NCBI RefSeq assembly: GCF_004912275.1
Contig: NZ_STGY01000056.1
Coordinates: 1-64,000, forward strand
Length of the DNA: 64,000 nucleotides
From: Glycomyces buryatensis
GTDB taxonomy: Bacteria; Actinomycetota; Actinomycetes; Mycobacteriales; Micromonosporaceae
Reading direction: 5' to 3'
The stretch's first letter is position 1; the number at the start of each line of letters is the position of its first letter. Below the pieces are notes generated by a model, which ran no database searches, had not been told where the DNA came from, and saw nothing but the letters and a program-made list of their open reading frames with translations. The position numbers were made by a program, and so were the translations under genes. Positions 35,084-45,560 of this stretch are shown piece after piece.

Positions 35084-35150
35084 ACCCGGCCGATCCGAGT
35101 CCGCGCTCGACATTCGCGGGATTCAGAGTTTCACCCGAACGACGCAAAGA

Positions 35151-35185
35151 AAATGACCCGCGGTCACTCAGACCGCGGGTCATTT
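35151..35185. terminator. Bidirectional terminator
   Basis: Perfect 15-bp stem AAATGACCCGCGGTC / GACCGCGGGTCATTT with a five-base loop, between the convergent membrane-protein gene and rplI. T-rich on both sides, so it can stop transcription from either strand. Confidence 0.9.
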
Positions 35186-35197
35186 CGCTTGCTATGC

Positions 35198-35665
35198 CTA
35201 CTTCTTGGCGGTGCGGCGCTTGGCCGGGGTGACCTGAAGCTTGAACTTCGCGGTCACGTCCGGGTGCAGCTTCACCTTGATGTCGTAGGTGCCGATCGAC
35301 TTGATCGTCCCGGGCAGCTCGACGCGGCGGCGGTCGATCTTCGGACCACCGGATTCGGTCAGAGCAGCCGCGACGTCGGCCGCGGTGATGGAGCCGAACA
35401 GACGCCCGGCGTCGCCCACGCGGGCGACGATGTGCGCGTCGGTCTTCTTCAGCTGCTCCGAGAGCGCACGAGCCTGGTCCAGGTCGTGGATCTGACGGGC
35501 CGCGCGGGCGCGCTGGATCGAGTCGACCTGCTTCTGGCCGCCCTTCGTCCAGGCGATCGCAAGGCCCTGCGGGAGCAGGTAGTTGCGGCCGTAGCCGGGC
35601 TTGACCTCGACGACGTCACCGGCCGAACCGAGGTTGGGCACCTCATGAGTCAGGATGATCTTCAT
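35198..35665 (-). CDS. rplI: 50S ribosomal protein L9
   Basis: 155 residues with the family start MKIILTHEVPNLGSAGD and VKPGYGRNYLLPQGLA; the C-terminal domain has ARVGDAGRLFGSIT. L9 binds domain V of 23S rRNA near the L1 stalk. Last gene of the rpsF-ssb-rpsR-rplI operon, 14 bases after rpsR. Confidence 0.97.
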   Translation of the reverse strand: MKIILTHEVPNLGSAGDVVEVKPGYGRNYLLPQGLAIAWTKGGQKQVDSIQRARAARQIHDLDQARALSEQLKKTDAHIVARVGDAGRLFGSITAADVAAALTESGGPKIDRRRVELPGTIKSIGTYDIKVKLHPDVTAKFKLQVTPAKRRTAKK

Positions 35666-35679
35666 AAGTGCGCTCCTTC

Positions 35680-35925
35680 CTATCGGGTCTGGCTGGTGTA
35701 CGGGAGCAGGGCCATTTCGCGGGCGTTCTTGACGGCCGCCGCGATCTGGCGCTGCTGCTGCGAGGTCACCCCGGTGACTCGGCGGGCACGGATCTTGCCG
35801 CGGTCGGAGATGAACTTCCGCAGCAGCGCCGTGTCCTTGTAGTCGACGTAGGTGATTCCCTCTTTCTCAAGAGGGTTGGGCTTCTTTTTCGGCTTCCGCA
35901 GGGGAGCCGCTTTCGTATTGGCCAT
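35680..35925 (-). CDS. rpsR: 30S ribosomal protein S18
   Basis: 81 residues. Core [18 protein letters not shown] and [20 protein letters not shown] are S18 signatures. No CxxC, so the zinc-free form. Preceded by ssb, 42 bases. Confidence 0.96.
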   Translation of the reverse strand: MANTKAAPLRKPKKKPNPLEKEGITYVDYKDTALLRKFISDRGKIRARRVTGVTSQQQRQIAAAVKNAREMALLPYTSQTR

Positions 35926-35967
35926 ACGTGTCTTGCCTTATCTGAGATCGATCCGGGTCGAGCCCGG

Positions 35968-36477
35968 TTAGAACGGCGGGTCTTCGTCGAAGCCCTGGCC
36001 TGGTGCGGAACCGCCCGCGCCGGCCGGGGCCGCAGAGGCCCAAGGGTCGTCCGGTGCGGAACCGCCCGCGTTGCCGCCGCCCCCGAAGGAGCGACCGCCG
36101 CCGCCTGCGCCGCCACTGGACTTGTTGACTTTCGCCGTGGCGAACTTGAGCGCCGGTCCGACTTCTTCGACGTCGAGCTCGTACACCGTGCGCTTCTCGC
36201 CCTCGCGGGTGTCGAAGGTGCGCTGCTTGAGCTTGCCCTGCACGATCACGCGGGTACCGCGCGACAGGGACTCGGCGACGTTCTCGGCGTACTGGCGCCA
36301 GACGCTGCACGTCAGGAACAACGCCTCACCGTCGCGCCACTGATTCGACTCACGGTCGAACGTGCGCGGCGTCGAGGCGATCCGGAACTTCGCGACGGCG
36401 GCACCGGACGGCGTGTAACGCAGTTCGGGGTCGTCGACGAGGTTGCCGATAACCGTGATGACTGTTTCTCCTGCCAT
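35968..36477 (-). CDS. ssb: Single-stranded DNA-binding protein
   Basis: 169 residues: an OB fold (about 1-110) starting [20 protein letters not shown], with [16 protein letters not shown] and the strand ending [12 protein letters not shown] Gly-rich linker (about 118-155) leads to the acidic end FDEDPPF, which recruits replication and repair proteins. This is the main SSB, located with ribosomal genes as usual in actinobacteria. Confidence 0.96.
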   Translation of the reverse strand: MAGETVITVIGNLVDDPELRYTPSGAAVAKFRIASTPRTFDRESNQWRDGEALFLTCSVWRQYAENVAESLSRGTRVIVQGKLKQRTFDTREGEKRTVYELDVEEVGPALKFATAKVNKSSGGAGGGGRSFGGGGNAGGSAPDDPWASAAPAGAGGSAPGQGFDEDPPF

Positions 36478-36516
36478 GACCTCTTCTCCCTAAGGTCTCG
36501 CAGTTGCAATGTCGGG

Positions 36517-36807
36517 TTACCGAAGCTCCGGCCGCAGCACCTTGGTCCGCAGCACCGACTCGTTGAGTCGCATCTGCCGGTCCATCTCCGCCACGGGAGC
36601 GGGCTCGGATTGCAGGTCGACGACGGCGTAGATGCCTTCGCTGTTCTTGTTGATCTCATAGGCGAGACGACGACGTCCCCAGACATCGGTCTTGTCGACC
36701 GAGCCGCCGGCGTCCTTGACGCCTTTCAGGAACTTGTCGAGCGTCGGGCCGATCTGGGTCTCTTCGATGTTGGGTTCGAAGATCACCATGAGTTCGTAAT
36801 GCCGCAA
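36517..36807 (-). CDS. rpsF: 30S ribosomal protein S6
   Basis: 96 residues, starting [26 protein letters not shown] and [16 protein letters not shown] are S6 signatures. S6 pairs with S18 on 16S rRNA. First gene of the operon. Confidence 0.97.
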   Translation of the reverse strand: MRHYELMVIFEPNIEETQIGPTLDKFLKGVKDAGGSVDKTDVWGRRRLAYEINKNSEGIYAVVDLQSEPAPVAEMDRQMRLNESVLRTKVLRPELR

Positions 36808-37010
36808 GATCAGTCCACCTCCTCTGGTCTCATCGGCCGCGGAATCTCCGCGGCAGGAGGGTCACTTGCTTTGCCGTCCGCCGTCATTTGACGGACAACC
36901 GAGCAATCGTACCTGCGTATACGCGGTCCGGGCGAGCCGCACCACGTGTGTGTGACGCTACCCGCGGGCACCGACAATTCCGGGTCGGGCACCGCGCTAG
37001 GTTTGAACGC

Positions 37011-38672
<1,662 letters not shown>

Positions 38673-38697
38673 ATGCCCGACCGCTGAACGACGTGAG

Positions 38698-38732
38698 GCG
38701 AGGGGCGCGGGCGGTCTGCCCGCGCCCCTCGC
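38698..38732 (+). terminator. Terminator after fumarase
   Basis: Perfect 15-bp stem GCGAGGGGCGCGGGC / GCCCGCGCCCCTCGC with a five-base loop, 25 bases after the stop codon; T-poor tail (TGCTAT), as usual in GC-rich actinobacteria. Confidence 0.8.
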
Positions 38733-38849
38733 TGCTATCCGTCGCGTTCGCGGACGATGCTCAGCGCGAACTGTCTGACTGGTAAGGGCCCGTTACCATG
38801 TGCGCTGTTCCCCGAAAGAATCCTTTTAGCCCGGAAGGTCCCCTCCCCT

Positions 38850-39563
38850 GTGCCCCAAATGAAACGCGCCCTTGCCAAGACTTTCGCGGCCTCGGCCGCC
38901 GCCGCGCTGCTCCTGTCCGGTTGCAGCCTGCTCGAAGGCGACGACGACACCGAGGACGGCGCCATCGACGACCCCATCTACAACGAGATCGCGACCTGGG
39001 ACGCCTGCGAAGTTCTCGACTACCTCAAACCCATCGAAGAGAAGATGGGCATCGTCGGCTGGGGCAGCAGCAGCTCCGAAGGCGGCGAACCCGGCAACTC
39101 GGAACTCGGCAATACCTGGGATCCCGGCGCCATCGGATGCAACGACCTGATCTACCTCGGCAATCTCGAAGGGATGGGGATGAGCGGCGAGATCAAGGTC
39201 AAGATCGTCCCCACCCCGAACATGGACGACTCCGACATGATCTATGAGGACCGTGTCTCGGTGGCCGAGGCGAAAGCGGCGGAAAACGAGAACGCGAACA
39301 CCGAGGAGTTCACCGGCTCCTGGGACCGGGGGGCCGTGGTCTCCTGGACCGGCAGTTCCGAGCAGCCGCATGTCTGGGTCGTCGCGCAGAGCGGCCAGTG
39401 GGTCTTCCACATCGATCTCTACTACTCCAGTGACTTCGGGGTCCGTAACAATGGGGATCCGGCGCTGCTCTTCACCGAGGACGAGCTGAACCAGTGGTTC
39501 GTCGACACCTATCTCCCCGAGGTGAACCAGACCGTCAACGACCGGCTCGCGGAGCTGTTGTGA
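38850..39563 (+). CDS. DUF3558-like secreted lipoprotein
   Basis: 237 residues with a basic start (KRALAK), hydrophobic core and lipobox LLLSGC (Cys near 23). The mature part has two Cys (WDACEVL, IGCNDL), the usual DUF3558 disulfide pair, and a final WFVDTYLPEVNQTV. These lipoproteins sit on the outer membrane face; no function is settled. Start is either GTG 38850 (GGAAGG 11 bases upstream) or ATG 38859. Confidence 0.65.
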   Translation: MPQMKRALAKTFAASAAAALLLSGCSLLEGDDDTEDGAIDDPIYNEIATWDACEVLDYLKPIEEKMGIVGWGSSSSEGGEPGNSELGNTWDPGAIGCNDLIYLGNLEGMGMSGEIKVKIVPTPNMDDSDMIYEDRVSVAEAKAAENENANTEEFTGSWDRGAVVSWTGSSEQPHVWVVAQSGQWVFHIDLYYSSDFGVRNNGDPALLFTEDELNQWFVDTYLPEVNQTVNDRLAELL

Positions 39564-39602
39564 CCGTGAGCGACGGCGTCGACCTCCACTGACGCAGTGA
39601 AA

Positions 39603-39637
39603 GACGGTGGCCGCGGGCATTGCCCGCGGCCACCGTC
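39603..39637. terminator. Bidirectional terminator between convergent genes
   Basis: Perfect 16-bp stem GACGGTGGCCGCGGGC / GCCCGCGGCCACCGTC, three-base loop, between the lipoprotein and the 311-residue gene. Confidence 0.85.
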
Positions 39638-39651
39638 GTGTTCGAGCGGTC

Positions 39652-40587
39652 CTAGTACTCGATCTGCTTGCGGCCGTTCTCCCTGCGGGCCAGCAGCGCC
39701 GCCTGCTTGTCCCGCAGCCAGGCGGTGCGATTCTGGGCGTTCTCCAAGCTCGTCGAGGGCGCCGCCTCGATCGCGACGCCGTGGCGCTGCGCCTCTGCGC
39801 GGAACACCTCGTCGAGACCGGGCACCAGGGCCATGCACGGACCGGTGAAGTACCCGGTGACGGCCTCCTTGGTGCGGATCCAGCCCTTGTACTCGATCTC
39901 GCAGACGTATTGGCGGCGAGCGGCCTCGGGGTCGCGCATCGCCATCTCGGTCACCATCATACCGATCGTGAAGATGATGCTCGTGACCTTGTCTGCGGCC
40001 CAACCCTTTCCGGGAATACCGGGCAATGAGGCGCTGATGGTGTCCGCGACGCCTTCGGCGGTGAGCATCTCGATGATGCCGTCCAGCGAACGGGTCCGGA
40101 TCGCCTTCACCTTGGGCCACTTGGCGGTCGTGTCGTCGAAGCCGACCTCGTCAGGGCCGATGTCGATGGCGCCGAACCGGTCCAGCTGCTTGAGCAGCAG
40201 CCCGGTCCCCTTCGGGGGCTTCTCGCCTTCGGTGATCAGCTTCGAGACGCTGAACCGCCACGGCGCGGCGACCGGCGCCGTCGGGACCGGGAGGCGATCG
40301 AAGAACTGGGCAAAGTTCATCTCCTCCAGGGAGGCCTTGACGTCGCCCATGTAGCCCGAGGCCAACTCCTTCCCGGCCACAGCCCGGTCGGTCACCGCCC
40401 CGGCGCCCAACGCTGCCGCGCCCTTGGCCGAGTCGACCCGCGCCTGCGTCGACTGGCGTACCGCGCCGACGCGGTCGCCGGCGGCGGAGACCGCCTCCGC
40501 CTTCGCCCCAGCGGCCTCTTCTTTGACTTGCGTCCCTGCGTCTTTGGCGCTCTGAGCGATCCGCCCGAGTCGATCCTTCATGCCCAT
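39652..40587 (-). CDS. Unknown protein with helical N terminus
   Basis: 311 residues. Residues 1-75 are a highly charged Ala-rich helix, like a LEA or coiled-coil segment (RIAQSAKDAGTQVKEEAAGA). Residues about 85-250 look folded, with one hydrophobic stretch (VTSIIFTIGMMVTEMAM, about 202-218) and strands such as AIDIGPDEVGFDD. C-terminal residues are charged and helical (LRDKQAALLARRENGRK). I recognise no family. Divergent from the WXG-type operon next door, across 107 bases. Confidence 0.65.
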   Translation of the reverse strand: MGMKDRLGRIAQSAKDAGTQVKEEAAGAKAEAVSAAGDRVGAVRQSTQARVDSAKGAAALGAGAVTDRAVAGKELASGYMGDVKASLEEMNFAQFFDRLPVPTAPVAAPWRFSVSKLITEGEKPPKGTGLLLKQLDRFGAIDIGPDEVGFDDTTAKWPKVKAIRTRSLDGIIEMLTAEGVADTISASLPGIPGKGWAADKVTSIIFTIGMMVTEMAMRDPEAARRQYVCEIEYKGWIRTKEAVTGYFTGPCMALVPGLDEVFRAEAQRHGVAIEAAPSTSLENAQNRTAWLRDKQAALLARRENGRKQIEY

Positions 40588-40694
40588 GTCGAGACCCTAC
40601 ACATCTGCGACACAGCCCCTATTTGAAGGGATCTCAACTGGTTTGGCCGCTCTAAACTGAATTCTTCGAATCCAATCCCCCAACAGGAGTACGT

Positions 40695-41075
40695 ATGTCA
40701 GATCTCCCGTCCAGGCTGGAGGCGATTCTTGGCAGCTTCGAAGAGAAGGTTTCGAAGCTCAACGAAGCCCAAGGCTCCCTCCAGGAGACGACCGGATACG
40801 CCCGCAGCAGAGACGGAGCCGTCGAGGTGAGGGTCGCACCCTCCGGAGCGGTCATCGACCTGAAACTCGGTCCCCGGGCCCAGGGTTACTCGCCCCAGTC
40901 ACTTCAATACCTGATCATGGAGGCCCTCCAGACGGCCACCCATGACGCCGCCCAGCAGATGCAGGACACCCTCGGCCCGATCCTGGGGGACCAGATGGAC
41001 CAGTTCACCGAGGGCGTCAAAGGCAGCTCCATCAAACCGTGGCAACCCGAAACCGGTAAGGACGACCTGCGATGA
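40695..41075 (+). CDS. YbaB/EbfC-like small protein of a WXG operon
   Basis: 126 residues. The pattern is YbaB/EbfC: N-terminal helix, then strands (AVEVRVAPSGAVIDLKL) and a long C-terminal helix (AALQTATHDAAQQM). In mycobacteria and relatives, such proteins lie at the head of type VII (ESX-like) substrate operons. Ends by overlapping the EspC-like gene by four bases (ATGA). Confidence 0.75.
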   Translation: MSDLPSRLEAILGSFEEKVSKLNEAQGSLQETTGYARSRDGAVEVRVAPSGAVIDLKLGPRAQGYSPQSLQYLIMEALQTATHDAAQQMQDTLGPILGDQMDQFTEGVKGSSIKPWQPETGKDDLR

Positions 41076-41398
41076 CGGAAATCTTGGTCGACCCCGAGGG
41101 CATGCAGTCGTGGGCCGACGGGTCCACCTCCCTCGCCGAGAAGTTCGGCGACCTCGCCACGCTCCTGGAGCAGGCGCGCGTGAACGACGAATGCTTCGGC
41201 CCGATAGGAGAGGCGGTCGGCCTCGCAGGCGGCTACTTCGAATCGCTCGACAGCTGCCAGGAAATGGCCGAGACCGCCCAATCGTTCCTCGAATTCGGTT
41301 CGGAAGCGGTCTCCTTGTGCGCCGCCGAATACGGCGTCACCGACGACGCGATGGCAAAGGTGTTCGACACCCTTTCCGAGATGCTGGGAGAAGGCTGA
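41072..41398 (+). CDS. EspC-like (WXG100-superfamily) protein
   Basis: 108 residues, helical, with the start ILVDPEGMQSWADGSTSLAE typical of the EspC/DUF2580 group of ESX substrates. Two Cys (ECFGP, DSCQE) and a third (SLCAA) may bridge helices. Translationally coupled on both sides. Expected to be exported, perhaps as a partner of the next product. Confidence 0.7.
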   Translation: MTEILVDPEGMQSWADGSTSLAEKFGDLATLLEQARVNDECFGPIGEAVGLAGGYFESLDSCQEMAETAQSFLEFGSEAVSLCAAEYGVTDDAMAKVFDTLSEMLGEG

Positions 41399-42528
41399 TG
41401 ACCATGGACGGACCCGGGACCCTCGAGGACCTCAACTCGACAGGGGACCAGAAGAACTGGTTCGAGCAGGCCGCCGGGCGCGGCAGCTCATGGGTCAAGA
41501 CCAGCCAGAACTTCGATGACGCCTCCTCCCCTCCCGAGATGACCGCCGCGACCATCAACGGGCGGCTCGACCTGCTCACCACGATCGCGATGCCGGGCCA
41601 GGCTCTGATGAGCAACGGGCTGGGATTCCTGGTCTCCCTGGCGCTCAGCCCTATCATCGAGATCCTCGAATGGGGAGTCGGCGACCCCGAGCAGATGCGC
41701 GCGACCGGCCAGGGCTGGGCGCAGATCGCCGACTGGCTCGACGGCATCGCCGAGCAGGAGGGGCCGCGCGCCGAGGCCACCGCCGACGTGTGGCGGGGTG
41801 AGGACGCCGACGCCTTCCGCGAGGGCATGGCGGAGTTCCCCGACGGCGTGACCGCCTTGGCCTCCGAGATCCGCGGCCTGCAGAGCACCCTCAACACCAT
41901 CGCCGACCTGTTCGACATGTTTGTCGAATTCGCGGTCACCATGATCACGGAGTTCGTCATCGGTCTCATCGTGCAGTGGCTCGCCGCGCTCGCCGCCTCC
42001 TGGATCACTGGCGGCGCGTCCGTGGCCGCTGCGCAGGCGGGCACCGTCACCCAGACCGCCGTGACCGGCGGGCGAGCGGCGAACGCCCTCCGCAAACTAC
42101 AGGGGATGCTCCGCAGCGCGTTCAAGATGCTCGAGAAGTGCTTCCAGGCCATCCGGAAGCTCACCGGCAAGCTGATGGATCGCTTCAAGCTCCTCAAAGC
42201 TGCTGGCAAGGTCGGCGGGTTCGTGTTCCCGAAGTCGAAGCTGCTCCTTCCCGGCAAGGGCGGCAGCCTCGCGACCACGGCCAGATTCGCGCCCGATGGG
42301 GCCGAGGCACTGGCCGCAAGGATGTCGGGCATGGTGCTGAGCGGCATCCTCGGCGGCAAGGGCACCTGGGGCCGGGCTGCGTTCGAGGCCGCCACGAACG
42401 TGGGCACCGGCGCGGCGATCGAGTACGCCTCGGACAAGGCGTACGCGGAGGGCGAAGGCGCGCTGACGGGCGACAACCGAAGTTCCGAGGAGCGACAGTC
42501 CGATATGGACGACGGATTCAAATGGTAG
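41398..42528 (+). CDS. Large WXG-type ESX-like substrate or effector
   Basis: 376 residues. Four-helix region with the variant WXG turn VWRGEDADAF (131-140), preceded by helices (about 48-130) and followed by a hydrophobic region (about 165-205) and a basic helical part (about 220-270). The C-terminal 100 residues carry no nuclease, ADP-ribosyl or deaminase motif I can see. Layout resembles the mycobacterial EspA/EspE style rather than a toxin. The ATG overlaps the preceding stop (ATGA). Confidence 0.65.
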   Translation: MTMDGPGTLEDLNSTGDQKNWFEQAAGRGSSWVKTSQNFDDASSPPEMTAATINGRLDLLTTIAMPGQALMSNGLGFLVSLALSPIIEILEWGVGDPEQMRATGQGWAQIADWLDGIAEQEGPRAEATADVWRGEDADAFREGMAEFPDGVTALASEIRGLQSTLNTIADLFDMFVEFAVTMITEFVIGLIVQWLAALAASWITGGASVAAAQAGTVTQTAVTGGRAANALRKLQGMLRSAFKMLEKCFQAIRKLTGKLMDRFKLLKAAGKVGGFVFPKSKLLLPGKGGSLATTARFAPDGAEALAARMSGMVLSGILGGKGTWGRAAFEAATNVGTGAAIEYASDKAYAEGEGALTGDNRSSEERQSDMDDGFKW

Positions 42529-42545
42529 ACGAGATCGGCTGACAT

Positions 42546-43181
42546 ATGGGACATCGGAATTTCGATCCCGCCCGCGATACCCCGGCTCTGGCTGCGGCGA
42601 CGTGGTTGGCGCCCGGCGAGCGAATCACCGGGCTCTACGCGCAGGCCTCGGGCGGACCGTACTTCAAGGTTCCCCGGCGTCGCCGCAACGGCGACCCCGC
42701 GATCAATCGGGTCCTCAATGCGGTCCTGTGGATTCTGTTCCTTCCGATCCGGATCGTCATCGAGATCTTGCATGCGCTGGCCGACACCTGGGATCCGGCC
42801 GACGGCACGGGGACCGCCGGTCTGATCGTGTTCAGCACCGGACCAACGGGACAGGCCGTCGGTTTGGCCGACGCGATTCGCGGCCGTCAGGCCGCGATCA
42901 TCCTCACGGACAGGCGCATCGCGGCTCTGGAGCTCGTCTCCGAAGGCGGGCCGAGTCCGTCCCAGTCCTTCCGAGACATGTTGAAGGAAGCGAAGCGGGA
43001 CATCGCGGCGAGCGAGAACTCCCCTCACGTGCCGACGGAGATCAAACCGGTCGGCGAAGTCCCGGCCGGGCACTTCAGGTACGAGGGGCGGCAGAGCCAG
43101 AAGCCCCGCGGCTGTAAGAAAGCCGACTACCACCGGGTGGTTCTCGCCGACGGTTCCGGGTTCTATCTGCAGATTCGATGA
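42546..43181 (+). CDS. LTDxR-motif membrane protein, last gene of the WXG operon
   Basis: 211 residues. FDPARDT near the start, RRRRNGDP, one hydrophobic segment (VLWILFLPIRIVIEILHAL, about 58-78), then IILTDRRIAALEL and a last strand VVLADGSGFYLQI. Same order of motifs as the gene at 10265-10996. Seventeen bases after the WXG gene, so probably in the operon. It may be a membrane-anchored PH-like protein that works with the secretion substrates; the paralogue lies outside any WXG operon. Confidence 0.65.
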   Translation: MGHRNFDPARDTPALAAATWLAPGERITGLYAQASGGPYFKVPRRRRNGDPAINRVLNAVLWILFLPIRIVIEILHALADTWDPADGTGTAGLIVFSTGPTGQAVGLADAIRGRQAAIILTDRRIAALELVSEGGPSPSQSFRDMLKEAKRDIAASENSPHVPTEIKPVGEVPAGHFRYEGRQSQKPRGCKKADYHRVVLADGSGFYLQIR

Positions 43182-43280
43182 CGTCACCGCTGCCTCCACC
43201 AACTTCGTGAAAGGCATCTGCGAGAACTGGTCAAGTCAGCGAAGTTCCCCGCACCGCAGCAGTTCTGAATATCGTCACGT

Positions 43281-43314
43281 CGGCGCCCCACCTGCGGTTG
43301 CGGGTGGGGCGCCG
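43281..43314. terminator. Terminator of the WXG operon
   Basis: Perfect 12-bp stem CGGCGCCCCACC / GGTGGGGCGCCG with a ten-base loop, 100 bases after the last operon gene. Confidence 0.75.
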
Positions 43315-43412
43315 GTTCATGTGACGGGTGGGCCGGGAGCGATGGGGGGACCGGTCCGGGACAAGGTCGAATACCATTGAGGAAGTTCCGTCTGCCCCGG
43401 AAGGACACCCCC

Positions 43413-44036
43413 ATGACCAACCAACCGCCCCACTACAACTTCGGCGGCTCCGACGACTACCGGCCGCAGCAGCCTCCGCAGCCGCCGCAGAGCCCCGCAC
43501 CCGGGGCGTACTCGCCGATGCAGCCTCAGTTCAGCGGCTCGCCCGTGTCGCAGCCGATGCAGCAGCAGCCGCCCATTCCGCAGCAGCCCGGGCCTCCTCC
43601 GACCGGTCCGATGAACATGGCGCCGACCGCACCTCCGGGCATGGCGCCCACGGGGTTCCTGCCCGCGCAGCCGCAGCGCCAGAAGCAACCGCCCACGATG
43701 ATCCTGGTCGTGCTGCTGGTCTTGGCCGTCATCGGCGCGGGTGTCTTCGGCGTACTGTGGGGAACCACCTCCGGCGACCTCAGCGACAGCGAGGAGCAGG
43801 TCAGCGGGTTGGAGGACGACCTCGACGACGCCCGATCCGAGAGGGACGACTTCGAAGAGTCGATCGTCGAACTGGAGCTGCAGATCGGCGAACTGGAGGA
43901 CGCCGCGGCCGACTTCGAGGAGGAGCAGGAGTGCCTCGACGCCCTCACCGCCTTCTGGCAGACCGAGGAGGGCTCTTCCGCGGAGGAGTCAGCCTGGGCC
44001 GAGGTGTCCAGCACCTGCAACGGCATCATCTTCTAG
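43413..44036 (+). CDS. Proline/glutamine-rich membrane protein with coiled coil
   Basis: 207 residues: a disordered Pro/Gln/Met-rich cytoplasmic part (about 1-92), one membrane helix (MILVVLLVLAVIGAGVFGVL, about 95-114), then an acidic coiled coil (EEQVSGLEDDLDDARSER and on) and a short end with two Cys (QECLDAL, STCNGI) that may pair. GGAAGGA lies seven bases upstream of the ATG. The form recalls spacer or sensor proteins next to secretion operons; function unknown. Confidence 0.65.
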   Translation: MTNQPPHYNFGGSDDYRPQQPPQPPQSPAPGAYSPMQPQFSGSPVSQPMQQQPPIPQQPGPPPTGPMNMAPTAPPGMAPTGFLPAQPQRQKQPPTMILVVLLVLAVIGAGVFGVLWGTTSGDLSDSEEQVSGLEDDLDDARSERDDFEESIVELELQIGELEDAAADFEEEQECLDALTAFWQTEEGSSAEESAWAEVSSTCNGIIF

Positions 44037-44148
44037 TCCGCCAACGAATTCATTTGCGCCCGCGAGCGGGGTCCTCCGGCTCTATGAACCGGTGGACCCC
44101 GCTCGGCCGGGCGCTCTCGTCGGGGGAGACGGTATGAGCGCCTTGGTG

Positions 44149-45399
44149 TTACGGCAGTTCCGCGAAGTGGCCGGAGACGGTTTTCGCGAAGTTGTAGCCG
44201 TTGGTGGCGTCCCAGTTGATCGACCAGGTCATGGCCCCGCCGATGCCGGGGTAGGCCTGGTCGGGGGTGAAGTCGCCGCAGTTGGCCAGGGTCGCCAGGC
44301 AGTCGAGGGCGTCGTTGACCATGGTCGGGTCGACGTAGCCGGAACCGGCGGCGGAGGACACGGCCGGGAGGCCGAGGCCCACCTGGCTCGGGTCGAGACC
44401 GGCCTCGAGCTGGATGCAGGCCAGGGACGTCAGGAAGTCGACGTCGCCCTGGGCGTAGACCTGGCCGTCGCAGCCGAGCATGGAGCCCGAGTTGTAGTAC
44501 TGCATGTTGACGATGGTCAGGATGTCCTTGGTATTGATCGCCAGCTTGGCGTATTCGGTTCCCGTGGACTGGAAGTCGATGGTCTGCGGGGCCATCGTGT
44601 AGACCAGGCCGTCGCCGGCCTCGGCGGAGATGGCGCGCAGGGCGGTCTCCATCGCGGCGGCGTTGATGCCGTGTTCGAGGTCGATGTCGACGCCGTCGAA
44701 GCTGTACTCGGCCATGAGGGCGAGCACCGAGCTGGAGAAGGCGGAGGCGGTGGCGTCGTCGTTGACGGTGACATTGCCCTTCTCGCCGCCGACCGAGATG
44801 ACGACCTGGCGGCCCTCGGCCTGGACCTGGGCGATGTCGGCCTTGAACTGGTCATCGGTGTATCCCGAGCCGGTGAGGCTGGAGTCGAGCGCGAAGTCGA
44901 CCTGGCCCGCGGTGGCGGTGGATTCGGCGAAGGCGACGGCGACGATGTCGTATTCGGCCGGGACCTCGGACAGGGGCATGACGCCCGAGCCGTTGTCGAA
45001 GTTATGCCAGTAGCCGGTCAGGTGCTCGTCGCCGGCTGCGGGGGTGCCGGGGTCCTCGGTCGGGTCTTCCGTCGGGTCCGCGGTGGGGTCTTCAGTGGGG
45101 TCTTCGCTGGGTTCGTCGGTCGGGGCCGGGTCGCCGTCGCAGGCTCCCAGGTCCTCCCATACGCCCCATTCGCCGGTGGTGCCGGGTTCTTCACCGGTGG
45201 TCCACCACTTGGCGCGGTACTCGGTGCCGGAGAAGCTGACGGTGTCGCCGCCGACGTACACGGCGCCGGAGTCCCACGCCGACCCCGCGCAGGCGGCCTC
45301 GGCGGATGCATTGGTGGCAAAGGCGATCGGGACGGCTATGGCCGCACCGGTCACGAGTGTCGAGGCGGCGATGATCGCCGCTTTGCGGATACGTCGCAA
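44149..45399 (-). CDS. Secreted GH18 chitinase with carbohydrate-binding module
   Basis: 416 residues. Signal peptide (about 1-34), a CBM5/12-like chitin-binding module (Trp/Tyr rich, about 37-88), an acidic PTEDPTADPTEDP linker (about 91-120) and a GH18 barrel. The catalytic DxxDxDxE is complete: Asp235, Asp238, Asp240, Glu242 (DGVDIDLEHG). Substrate Tyr/Trp side chains such as MQYYNSG and the final MTWSINWD match ChiC/ChiD-type chitinases. Function: hydrolysis of chitin outside the cell. Confidence 0.9.
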   Translation of the reverse strand: MRRIRKAAIIAASTLVTGAAIAVPIAFATNASAEAACAGSAWDSGAVYVGGDTVSFSGTEYRAKWWTTGEEPGTTGEWGVWEDLGACDGDPAPTDEPSEDPTEDPTADPTEDPTEDPGTPAAGDEHLTGYWHNFDNGSGVMPLSEVPAEYDIVAVAFAESTATAGQVDFALDSSLTGSGYTDDQFKADIAQVQAEGRQVVISVGGEKGNVTVNDDATASAFSSSVLALMAEYSFDGVDIDLEHGINAAAMETALRAISAEAGDGLVYTMAPQTIDFQSTGTEYAKLAINTKDILTIVNMQYYNSGSMLGCDGQVYAQGDVDFLTSLACIQLEAGLDPSQVGLGLPAVSSAAGSGYVDPTMVNDALDCLATLANCGDFTPDQAYPGIGGAMTWSINWDATNGYNFAKTVSGHFAELP

Positions 45400-45560
45400 G
45401 TGGCCTCCATGATTGGTTAATATTCCTAATAGAAATCACCATCATGGTGGCCGAAATGTGAAGCCATGTCAAGGATCAAGGCACGGAAAAATCCGACTCC
45501 GCCCGGTTTGGACACCCGGAGAGCCACGGCCCGGGCGATTCAGAACACGAAGTTTCCGGT

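Noticed and set aside
40942-41397. In-frame upstream extension of the large WXG protein
   Set aside because: It would overlap two well-supported genes in another frame; the ATG at 41398 overlaps the previous stop as elsewhere in the operon.
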